Shown here one piece after another: positions 17,985 through 27,459 of a DNA stretch of 30,882 nt. This DNA is from Seminavis robusta (taxonomy: Eukaryota; Bacillariophyta; Bacillariophyceae; Naviculales; Naviculaceae): the NCBI GenBank assembly GCA_903772945.1, contig CAICTM010001355.1, positions 1-30,882 of the forward strand, written 5' to 3'. How positions within the stretch are numbered: position 1 is the first letter of the stretch; every line of letters begins with the position of its first letter. The position numbers and the translations under genes were made by a program. The notes under the pieces were generated by a model. That model did not search any database. It had not been told where the DNA came from and saw only the letters and a program-made list of their open reading frames with translations.

Positions 17985-18391
17985 GGAGCGTTCCTCAATC
18001 GTGCATGACTTTAAATCCGTCCCTAATTTAGGGTCGGTTTGGGGGAATCCGTCCCTAAATATAGGGACGTTTTTCAAACCCGACCCTAAATCGAAACCCG
18101 ACCCTAAATTAGGGACGGTTTTTCAGAAACCGTCCCTATTTTTAGGGTCGGTTTCGAAACCCGACCCTAATATTGGTGCGTTTTCAATGTATTTACCACT
18201 CAGTCCCGTTTACATTTAGGGACGTTTTTCAAACCCGACCCTAAATCGAAACCCGACCCTAAATTAGGGACGGTTTTTCAGAAACCGTCCCTATTTTTAG
18301 GGTCGGTTTCGAAACCCGACCCTAAAGGGAATCCGACCTTAAATCCGACCCTAATTTAGGGTCGGTTGCATGCACGATTGAGGAACGCTCC
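17985..18391 (-). mobile_element. Telomere-like-repeat MITE, copy B (inverted, with internal duplication)
   Basis: Same family as 16462–16713 but in the opposite orientation. The ends are GGAGCGTTCCTCAATCGTGC (17985 onward, and reverse complement back from 18391). It is about 155 bp longer than copy A because a 108-bp stretch is present twice (18063–18170 and 18218–18325), separated by 47 bp (18171–18217) that do not belong to the repeat. The rest aligns closely with copy A. Confidence 0.85.
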
Positions 18392-18781
18392 TGGGCTCCA
18401 ATCTGATATTTTTAAGATACTCCAGTATCTTATGTCTTGGGGTGGAGTGTTGGTACCATAGTAGGGGTAGCAGCTGGCTTCGCATCCTGTCTCCTTTCCA
18501 GTTATTGTTCCAAGTTCCAAACCAGTGGCTTTTTTAGATCATAAATCTTTACTTGCAGTCCGACACGAAAAAGTACATTGAAATGGTCACAGCATCGGGT
18601 GGCGCTTTGTTCTTTTTGTGGGCTGAGGGGACGCAACGACGCAACACGAGAAACGAGAACAAACAGCAGTGACAACAACCACATCGTTATCCAGGTCCTT
18701 GTCTGTACTTGGTACCACTACTACCAACCGTAAGCAATCGAAGCACAAACTTTGATAAAAGTACAACAGTATAAAGTCACG
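18392..18781. other. Upstream region of the AAA-ATPase gene
   Basis: No gene seen; contains the likely promoter and leader. An upstream in-frame ATG of the following gene lies at 18752. Confidence 0.5.
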
Positions 18782-21700
18782 ATGGGGAAAGAAGAGAAGA
18801 AACCTCAGCAGGTCAAGGTTGGCTCGAGCGCTGAAACTGGTGCCTACGAGAGAGGAACGGGCAAGAAGGCTGCAACGGCACAGCAAGAAGACCCTTCAGA
18901 CAGCAATTCGGTCCTGGACTTTGTACGAGAGTACGCCGATGAGTCTTCGGGGTTCATGCTCGATCAAGAAGCCAAGATGTTGTGTGCTTGCGATCCTCCT
19001 CCCTCTTCTACTACAAGCACTGCCGCCAAGAGAGCTACAGCCATTGTCAATGTACCACCAAGGATTGCCAAGAAGCATGTTCCGACATCTCCCGTTTCTC
19101 CCAGGGCTTTGTCTAGTAGTGCCGAGGAAGCACCAGGGTCTCCCGTGCCACCTGCCGTGCCTCTCACTCGAAGTGCTGTGGCCCAATCCTTGCACCGTCA
19201 GACACGTCCCGGTGCCGTTGCCATTACGCCTTCGAGCAGTGGAGACTTTTTGGCCGTGGAACAACAACAGCAAGAGTGCAATCAAGATGATGAAAACTAC
19301 ACTGCACCATGGGACATTACGGGATCTATCACGGTGCCAGATGCTGCCGTGCAACAAGTCTTGTTGGACGAATTCGATAACACGAGTAGTACTAGTACTA
19401 GCTCGGCAGATGATGCAACATCTACTACCATGGCCGTCGACCTCGAAGCCATTACAGCCGAGTTGGTCGACGAAGATGCATTGCCCGAAGAGGCGCAACG
19501 AGAAATACATCGTCTGCGCCATCAAGTGTCTCAGTTAAAGACACTCTTGGCGCAACACCAACTTCAACAACAGGAACCCACGGCCATTGTATTGGCCGAA
19601 GCGATCCACCAAACATCGGCAGCCAATTCCAACAGTGTGTTGGCAACCACAACGACGACATCACGACAATTGGATCGACCCAAGAAACAACCACTGGGAC
19701 AACTAGTAGTATCACCCAATAATGAGCTGCATGGAAAGCAAGTTCGAGACACAACGACCAATCCTGAGAATGATTGTCACAAGAGAGCGCTTCATCATTC
19801 CAACCACCATCATCCATTGCAGGGCCGAGACCAGGAAATGCAAATCTTACTTCAGTGTCTGCAGCAGACCAAAGAGCAAAAGCAACTCCTCTTGATCTCG
19901 GGATATTCCGGTTGTGGCAAGACGGTGTTGGCAGAATCTCTACGACCCTTGGTCGGTGAGGAGGGTCTCTTTGTTGTTGGAAAGTTTGACCTCTATCTAC
20001 GCGATCAACCCTACTTTGCCTTTGTGGCGGCATGTGAGCAGATTTGCCATGCCATCAAAAAGAAGATGGTTGAAGACAGCCTCGACCATCCAGACGGATC
20101 ATTCCGCACCTCTAGTATTGTCGACAAACTCAAGTCTTGTTTCTCGCCTCAAGATATCGCAATTCTCGCCAGTACATTGGTTCCAGGCCTTAAGGAGATT
20201 CTGGTAGTAGACCAACAACACCAGTGCTGCTGCGAGGAGGAACAAGGATCCTTGGACGCCAAGAATCGACTGCAGTACCTCTTTCGACTCTTCATACGGA
20301 CCATTTCCGAATGCTTTGCGCCTCTGGTCATTGTATTGGACGATGCGCAATGGAGTGACCCCTCGTCCTTGGATATGATGCAATCCATCTTGACGGATTG
20401 CGAATGCCACAATTTGCTCTTGATTGGACTGTATCGATCCAATGAGGTGGTGGACGCGGAAGATTGTCCAGGCTTTGAAAGTCACCTCCTGACGACTGTT
20501 TTAAGGGACCTCAAGGCTCGTGCAGATCGATCTTCATTGACCATTACCGAGGTGGAAGTAGGAAACTTGGCGCCAGAAGCTGTGCATTTGGTCGTCAAGG
20601 AGGTCGTCGAAGTATCAGACGACAAAAACGAAGAGCTGCTGGCCTTGTCTGAGCTTTGCCACAAGCGGACAGAAGGCAACGCCTTCTTTCTCATGTCGTT
20701 CCTTGCCATGCTGGAAGAGGAAGACCTTTTGGTGTGCGAGAATGGACAGTCTCGTTGGGATATCGAAGCGATCAAATCCCGCACCAGTGCTACTTCCAAT
20801 ATTGTGGATTTCATGAAACAGAAAATGGCCAAGCTGCCACAGGAGTTGTGCCGAGTCCTGTCCATGGCGGCTTGTCTTGGTTCCACTTTTGAACGGTCTC
20901 GATTATTGGTAGTTTGGAGCAGCCTGCTGGGACCCAGGGACGATGCTTCGTGCAGTGTGCTACAACAGCAGCTCTCGTTGGCGGTGGACGAGGGGGTTTT
21001 AGATCAGTTGGATGACGGGTGTACCAAATACAGATTTGTCCACGATAAGCTACAAGAAGTTGCGTTTCTTCTCATCCCAGAAGGACAATCCAGTGATTTC
21101 AAGTTTCAGATTGGCAGCATACTGCTCGAGAACATGAGCGAAGCCGAGAGGCAAAGCAACATTTTTCTGCTGGCCAATCTTCTCAAGGAGACTCCCAAGG
21201 ATCCGCTGTCTCTCCCAGAAAAACAGCAATTGGCGAAAATTAATTTGCGGGCGACAAGCGAAGCTCTGGCCTGTGGTGCGTTTTCAAGTGCAGCTATTTA
21301 CGCAGACAAAGGCATCGAGTATCTTCCGAATGGAAGCTGGGAAAGCGACTACAATCTATCGTTGGATCTCTATTCTTCAGCTGCAGAGGCTCATGAAGTT
21401 GTTGGAAACTTTGACAGGATGAAGCACTGTTGCGATCAAGTCATTGCGCGTGACTGTCCGATCGTTGATAAACTTCGTGTCTACACAGCACTGACATTAC
21501 AGATAGCCAATTCTGGGAAACATATGGAGGCTACCAATATCTTGCTGGAAGTTCTTGAGATGTTGGGCATTTCCTTTCCCAAATCAGCTTCTGGTCGTGC
21601 CTTTGCGACCATCAAGGCCTTGATCAAATGCAAGATGGGAGTAAAGCACAGAACTCAAGAGGAAGTAGATAAGCTTCCGATTTTGCATGACCGTCAAAAG

Positions 21701-23161
21701 GTGGAAACCATGAAGCTTCTGGACCGGCTGAGCCAATACTCCTACCTGGCGGGAAGTGATATTGCGGGGCTGAATCTCCTTATCGCCACTGAACTGACAC
21801 TGAAGTGGGGCATCTCCCCAGTGTCTTCTCCAGCTTTTGCTGCCGTGGCCACGATAATGGTAGGACCTTTGAACGACCTGCAGGGGGGGACCAAAATGGC
21901 CAACTACAGCCTGATGCTGGAAGAGAGAATTGGAACGGGCATACCACTCTCGCGATCCAAGATGATTGGAGGCAACATGGCTTGGAGCTGGACTCAGCCT
22001 TGGGGTGACGTTGCAAAACTATTGGTCGAGGGCTACGCAGAGGGAATGGCAGCTGGGGACACTGAGAGGTGACCAATGCACCGTTTTCGTGTTGAGATAT
22101 GCAATGAACATTGACACTAACTCTGCTTGTTACTGTTGGTTCACAGCGCCATGTACAACATCTACTCGTGGCTCACCAACCGGTGGTTTGCCGCTCGGAA
22201 TCTGCAGCAGATGGACATTGATTTTGACTGCTACACCAAGCAAATGAGGGAACTGAAGAGGATTCAAGCTCTGGACCTCACCTTGCCCCTGTGGCAAGCG
22301 ATCAGGAATCTGATGGGTTTGTCCGAAGATCCAACTGTGTTGCAGGGTGAGTAAACTTTGAAATGCTGGGCAACATTCTGCTTTCTCGTTATCCTCTCTT
22401 TCTCACTCCGAGACATTGATTGAACCGTTCCGTCTTTCAGGTGATGTCATAGCCAACTTTGAAGAATTCGCGAGCACCCATCAACAAAACATTCCCTGGG
22501 TCCTGATCACTATGGATATACAAGTAAAGCTGTGCACTGTCTTCTGTGAATATGAAAAGGCAGCTGACAGATTCATTGAGCAAGGGTTTGACTGGCCCAA
22601 GGGAAGGTAAGCAAATGGATTGCATTGGATTGCATTGCATGCCTTTTCGCCGCACAATCTCATCTTTTGCTGCCCGATGACACCTTTCACAGTCCTGGTC
22701 AACCTTTTTTCATGGAGAATGCATTCCAAGGGGGCGTTGCTTGCTTTGCCATGGCTCGCAGCACCCGAAAGGCAAAGTACAGAAAGTATGCCCTCAAGGC
22801 TCGAGCGACAATCAAGAATTGGGTTGGGCAAGGTAATCCCAATGTGAAGCATCATGCAGCATTCCTTGATGCTGAGTATGCCGCTCTCAAGAAGAAGCGA
22901 AGCAAGAGTGAAGGGCACTACATGCGAGCAATCTCCCTTGCCCAACGAGGCGGTTTTACGCATGATGTGGCTTTGGCCAACGAACGGTTCAGCCACTTTG
23001 TCCGAACGGAATTGAAGGACGAGTTGAGTGCAGACTACTACATGAACGAGGCGATCCGAAACTATGCGGAATGGGGTGCTACCAAGAAAGTGGAGTTGCT
23101 CCAAGAACAGTGTCAATCTGTACTGTTCCAAGGACATCATCCATCTGCAATGTTGTCCTGA
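18782..23161 (+). CDS. AAA-16/STAND-type ATPase with TPR-like region, ~1373 aa, four exons
   Basis: Exons: 18782–22068, 22147–22346, 22441–22606, 22693–23161; the three introns (78, 94, 86 nt) have GT–AG ends and join in frame. The N terminus (about 1–350) is low-complexity with one heptad-like segment (HRLRHQVSQLKTLLAQHQLQ). Residues about 350–800 form the ATPase seen in PknK-like and cyanobacterial multi-kinases. GYSGCGKT at 374–381 is Walker A; it is followed by VGKFDLYLRDQPYFAF. VIVLDDAQWSD is Walker B, with Asp520–Asp521. LIGLYRSNEV is the sensor, and KYRFVHDKLQEVAFLLIPEGQ the end of the winged-helix part. The remainder is helical repeat, TPR/MalT-like. Known relatives carry an N-terminal Ser/Thr kinase and C-terminal GAF and histidine kinase domains; neither is present here. 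A signalling or scaffold ATPase role is inferred. An in-frame ATG at 18752 would add ten residues; 18782 (ACGATGG) has better context. Confidence 0.85.
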
Positions 23162-23920
23162 GAGAAGTTGTCTACTGCAACTATCTGTACTGGAGCGACG
23201 GGGACGACAATGCTATTATACGATACATCTGTTTCAGAAACGAGCTCCGGTGATGGTGGGTCTGGGCTGGTCTGGGCTAGCTGGGGAAGCACTGGATGTG
23301 CATGGCTTTCAAGGGTGTCGGAGGTTTTCTTCTTTGGTTCTCAGAGGCATCCGAGATGGTGGTCGGTGGGGTCAAGGTTCGTTGCTGAGGACGTGCTCGG
23401 AGTCTAAAGGTGACAACAGAGGACAATTTTTGCAACAGATTGCTTTCTTCTCCAAAAGACAAGAAAACCTTGTCAGAGCCTGGCTTGGGCTTGGGCCAAT
23501 CGCCTTGAGTCCTTCTTTACACCAGCAAAGACCTCTTGATTGAACCCGATAGTAGACTTCGAGTCTAAAATTTCTTGTTTCTAACACCTTCGAGCTGCTT
23601 GATTCGTAGAGTCGTCGGCTGATGTGCGGGTTGCATCAACGGGGACTACAGTACGAGGCCCAAACTGATTACATGCTCCTCAGGGTACAACTAGCTAGCG
23701 TTAAAAGAAGCCCAATCGATTCGATTGTCATTCTGCTGAGGATCAATTGTTGCCTAGAATTGGATATGTGCCTGCTGAAAAAGGTAACCTAGCTTGCCAT
23801 GCGGACAGGCAACGTACATGTAGGTACGGTATGCACATCCTACATGCCGCTTGAATTGTACCCTTTTGGACTTTCTAATGTAGCAACTGTATCGTCGATT
23901 AGCTTTTTATAAATATCTTA
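23162..23920. other. Convergent intergenic region, no gene seen
   Basis: Lies between the 3′ ends of the ATPase gene (+) and the small mitochondrial-type gene (−). Plus and minus frames at 23168–23587 have no recognisable features. Short palindromes (CTAGCTAGC near 23691) occur. Confidence 0.5.
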
Positions 23921-24425
23921 TTAGAAATGGGGTAGTATCTCACGACGGTGCTGGTGCTCACTGTCATTGTTGGCAACAGCCAAGCTTTGAACCCATCCCT
24001 CTGCAGTTCGCTTTACTACTGACATGAATCTTTTACTGCCCCATTGCTGAATGTCAGTGTGCTTTTTCGAAGCGCCCTCGTCGAACACCAATGACTGCAG
24101 AGCCATGCCCGACAAGAAAGTCAGAGCGCCCCCAAAGAAAACCAAGATGGACGGATTCGAGAGCCATTGCTCGTTGAAACCTCCGTTCATGTTTCCTCTG
24201 AGATGGGGCTAAAAAATGAACAGAAAGACAGGAAAAGGAAATGAGAAACTAGTCTTCAGTGAGCGAGATTCATCGGATCTAGGGAAGCGTTGCACCTACC
24301 GACGCAGCGCTTTGGCGCGAAACATTGTGGACTCCTTGCGTTACAGATCCCGGTGAAGCAGCAGACTGTGCTCGATGCCTGCCTGCAAGTGTTGTTCGTT
24401 GTATTGTAGAGCGGAAGTAGTTCAT
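23921..24425 (-). CDS. Small protein with mitochondrial-type leader and one membrane helix, 137 aa, two exons
   Basis: Exon 1 is 24425–24300, exon 2 is 24208–23921. The 91-nt intron (24299–24209) starts GTAGGT and ends TTTTTTAG, phase 0. Exon 1 gives MNYFRSTIQRTTLAGRHRAQ followed by Ser/Ala-rich sequence, basic and without acidic residues, typical of a mitochondrial presequence. Exon 2 continues PHLRGNMNGGFNEQWLSNPS and then the hydrophobic segment ILVFFGGALTFLSGMALQSL, one membrane helix, with a charged C terminus ending REILPHF. Small single-helix proteins of this shape are often inner-membrane or respiratory-complex accessory subunits, but I do not recognise this one. It is divergent from the CRAL-TRIO gene at 24812, with about 390 bases between the two starts. 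Confidence 0.75.
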
Positions 24426-24811
24426 TTTCGTTTGGTATCTGTATACTCTGCTGGTCAAGAAATGTATGAGTTCATTTTAAACCCCTTATTCTCATTTTGG
24501 AAGTGTTTCTTGGGTTGACATGTTGCAGCTTGCTTTTCCATGGTGGAAAGAACACGCCTTCTCCTTCCAGTTTTGCCAGATTGGCTTCGCAAAGGCGTGG
24601 CAGTACCGCCTGAAGGCTTTTCCACGGTCCACGGTCTTTTCCCGGAGAAGTTTGCTCTCAAGCATCTTGTCTGCCTTAATTCCCGAGATTTCCCCCAAAG
24701 CGCACCCGTGAGCAACTACCAGTCCAAAGAACGGACCGCACCGCACCGCACCGCACCGCAAGCCGACAAAGCGCCGAGTACTCTGATAAATAGTGCAGCA
24801 CAACCACAGCC
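24426..24811. promoter_or_regulatory. Divergent intergenic region between two starts
   Basis: The 386 bases between the ATGs at 24425 (−) and 24812 (+) should hold both promoters. They include four tandem ACCGC units at about 24737–24759. A minus-strand frame of 161 codons crosses it but has no recognisable domain. Confidence 0.5.
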
Positions 24812-25872
24812 ATGTCCATACAGCCAGCATCGGGCAATGGAGACCAACAAGCCAACCTTCAAGGGCATGAACAGCATGCTGATGAATTGAACAATGAACC
24901 GATAGCTGCTTCCGCCACAGGAGAATCTGCAAAAGATGAAGAGACACCACCGGAGACCCCAGATGGCCTGGACCCAAGCTTCTTCCAGTTATCTGAAGAG
25001 GAGAAGGAGAATGCTTTGGATATCAAGGATGCCGTTGAGGGCTTACCGGACCTAGACAACCTATCTGACTTTATGTATGCGAATATGGCTCTTGTGTGGG
25101 ACGTTACCACATCAATAAAGCATGCTTACATCATGCAGGAAGTTAGAAAGGAGTACAAGATACTTCTGACATATGAAGATGGTGTCCGGGCCTTCACTGA
25201 AGTCATGGAACTCGTGCCAACATTTTTTTTGTCTTACATGTTTGATGTAAAGGACGCAAAGTCTGTGTTGGTAATGGACCTGAGTGTCCCAAAAAATGAA
25301 ATGTGGAGAGACCCCAAGAAGATTGAAAAGTTTATGCGCTGCGGGTTCTACCTCTCTTACGCCACATTCCCTACCTTGGAGACTGTGAGGAAAGGCAAAA
25401 CTGACATCTTTGAATTTGAAGGGTTTCAGTGGGGCAAAGGATGGGTTGAGCTGAGGTGGGCTGAGCACCTTACCAACCTGACCATTGGGGCATTTCCCTC
25501 CAATTTCCGAACACACTTCTATCACACTCCTGTAATGGGTATGTATGTGGTTTGACATCATTGACCTTATTTCATCATGTTCATTCTTGTTCCTTTCTTG
25601 TTGCTGTTGTTGTTGCTGCGGCTGCATTAGCAAATGTTTTTGTGTCTATGTTGAAAAAGATGCTCCCAAATGAAGTTGCAGCAAGGATTCATGCGGGATT
25701 TCAATTTGCCGGAGGGAGACTATCCAATTTCTACTTGCTACCAACACCTGAAGTTGCCGCTGAAAGAACCTTGGCAAATCTGTTGATGGGCCTCAAAATA
25801 AGGATGGACAGTGAGAAGATGTTTTCACTGGATGAACATTATGGAATACCTCAAGAAGAAGAGGAGGACTGA
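24812..25872 (+). CDS. CRAL-TRIO (SEC14-like) domain protein, 322 aa, two exons
   Basis: Exons are 24812–25538 and 25631–25872. The 92-nt intron starts GTATGT and ends CATTAG, and the join gives HTPVM|ANVFVSMLKKMLP in frame. Residues 1–70 are polar and acidic. Residues about 70–125 (IKDAVEGLPDLDNLSDFMYA … LLTYEDGVRAFTEVM) resemble the helical N-terminal part of stramenopile CRAL-TRIO proteins. The lipid-binding fold follows with VLVMDLSVP, FEFEGFQWGKGWVELRW, THFYHTPVMANVF and MLPNEVAARIHAGFQFAGGRL, the last corresponding to the C-terminal part of the fold before a charged tail. It would bind and transfer a hydrophobic ligand such as a phospholipid or retinoid-like molecule; the ligand is unknown. 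Family assignment rests on pattern recognition and is moderate. Confidence 0.75.
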
Positions 25873-26199
25873 TTGTGAGGCTGTCACCTGCTAGTAATTC
25901 TGTTTTGATTTGATGTGGGACCTTCCTGTTTGTGTAATGACTCAGTTCCCTTGCTCGCTTTGGACTGGGCTGCTTGGACGGAACATCCACAAATGCAGTA
26001 ACATCCACAGTAGAAATAGTGACATCATGTGGTTGTCTCACCTGGCGAGTGCAACGAAGATTCTCGATACATGTATGCATAGATGCAACGACTACATGTC
26101 TACAATGCATCAAAAATGTCTAACTATATTAGTGCACACAGGTACAATACCTACGCACTCCAAGACGCCTTTCCTTCCAAGTACCGGGTATTGCTAAAA
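25873..26199. other. Convergent intergenic region, no gene seen
   Basis: Lies between the 3′ ends of the CRAL-TRIO gene (+) and the cysteine-rich gene (−). Plus-strand frames that start here and run on have no recognisable features. Confidence 0.5.
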
Positions 26200-27459
26200 T
26201 CAAAGAAACGTCGCCAAGCCTTGAGCTACCACCCAAAGGCTGGCATAGTTCAAGAACATCACTCGATCCCTCCAGCTTTTTCCAGCGGACGTTTTCGTAC
26301 TTTGCTGTTGGTCGGATGATGTTGATGAACCTGTATTTTGCGGCGTGCTTTCTCGGCTGATAGTTTCTTCCGTACACATGTCGCTGGCTGCATCCAACAA
26401 TGTCTGAGCGACAACATCGTCTTCAAACGCACAATCGTTTCGCACATATTCCAACAAATTGGTGTTTCGTTCTTCCGAGAAAGACTCTGTTTGTCGGCAT
26501 GTAGGATGCGGTTCTGAAGCGGGGCAAGAACTGAGCTTGTCCACGCGATCCCAGCAATTCATTTCCTTTTGACAATTGTTTGATGTGCCTCCTGTCACAA
26601 AATAGGGACTGTTGGAATCGACCGGGTTGTACTCGATGCAGCAATTGACGGGGAATTGGATGTAAACGTAGTATGGATCCACCGGTGCCAGAGCCACTTC
26701 AAAGCTGATACAGTTGGGATCAGCACGGCACATTTGGTCGCAGGCTGCCATGAGCTCGTTGCCATACACCATGGCATCACCACTTTCATTTTCACAAGCA
26801 AAACATCCTCCCAGATTTAATCCAAAGTTGGCTTCCCCAACGACGGGCTCTGAAAATTGGCAGTCACTTTCTTCGCTATCTTGGCCATCTGGTGGTAACG
26901 CCTGCTCCATGCATTGTTGACTGGCGCTGTCGAGCAGCGATTGGTAGACAATATCATCAATGCCACACCCTTGCTCAATCAGGGTGACATGATCGGCTCC
27001 AACCTGCTCCGAGTACTCGTAGATTTGCCGACATTGGGTACTGAAGGTCTCTGAAGGACACGCATCAGTGGTATCCCGTTGTAGCCTCGTCCAGCAGTAA
27101 GTTTCCTTTTGACAGTTATTGGCTGTCCCTGGCAACACCAGGTACTCAGTCGCCGCATCATTGGTATCATATTCCAGACAGCAATTGCCGGATCCTCGGT
27201 ACACACTCAAGGCATCCAGCGGCGACTTGGAGAATTCATAGGCTACGCAATTGAGATCTGCAGCACAGGTTTGTTTGCAAGCTTCTTCAAGTGCTTGGTC
27301 GGTGAGCAAGTTATCACTGTCATCATGGCAAATAAAGCACCCGCCTCGATTGTACCCCCAAAGGATACCCTCTTGCTCTTCAAAGCTACACTGGGCGGCG
27401 ATTGGTGAGACAACTAATAGAAGGATGGAAGTTGCTAGTACAAGAGAGACTTGCATCAT
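26200..27459 (-). CDS. Secreted, probably GPI-anchored protein with two 14-cysteine modules, 419 aa
   Basis: A signal peptide (MMQVSLVLATSILLLVVSPI, cleavage near AAQ|C at residue 23–24) is followed by two homologous modules, about 24–183 and 200–362. Each has 14 cysteines with almost the same spacing (for example 24, 41, 44, 61, 65, 71, 93–94, 116, 122 against 200, 219, 222, 240, 244, 250, 273–274, 296, 302). Shared strings include NLGGCFAC/NRGGCFIC, NCQKE and CC(L/I)EY. The pattern recalls PAN/Apple-like extracellular modules, which bind protein or carbohydrate, but the assignment is tentative. Residues 365–395 are Ser/Thr/Gln-rich, and the last 20 (VMFLNYASLWVVAQGLATFL) are hydrophobic, as in a GPI-anchor signal. 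A cell-surface role is inferred. Intronless. Confidence 0.8.
   Translation of the reverse strand: MMQVSLVLATSILLLVVSPIAAQCSFEEQEGILWGYNRGGCFICHDDSDNLLTDQALEEACKQTCAADLNCVAYEFSKSPLDALSVYRGSGNCCLEYDTNDAATEYLVLPGTANNCQKETYCWTRLQRDTTDACPSETFSTQCRQIYEYSEQVGADHVTLIEQGCGIDDIVYQSLLDSASQQCMEQALPPDGQDSEESDCQFSEPVVGEANFGLNLGGCFACENESGDAMVYGNELMAACDQMCRADPNCISFEVALAPVDPYYVYIQFPVNCCIEYNPVDSNSPYFVTGGTSNNCQKEMNCWDRVDKLSSCPASEPHPTCRQTESFSEERNTNLLEYVRNDCAFEDDVVAQTLLDAASDMCTEETISRESTPQNTGSSTSSDQQQSTKTSAGKSWRDRVMFLNYASLWVVAQGLATFL

Noticed and set aside
16494..18219. Matching 70–80 residue open frames in both telomere-like MITE copies
   Set aside because: The peptides agree only because the DNA repeats agree; alternating palindromic units give a repetitive peptide with no sign of selection on protein.
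16462..18391. Interstitial telomere left by chromosome fusion
   Set aside because: The TTTAGGG units are interrupted by CGG-type spacers, alternate in orientation and are bounded by TIRs in two copies, which fits a MITE and not a head-to-head telomere array.
18964..19525. Minus-strand frames within the ATPase N-terminal region
   Set aside because: Shadows of the low-complexity plus-strand coding sequence.
24492..24977. 161-codon minus-strand frame between the divergent genes
   Set aside because: Trp/Cys/His-rich composition, overlaps the start of the CRAL-TRIO gene and the ACCGC repeat; no recognisable feature.
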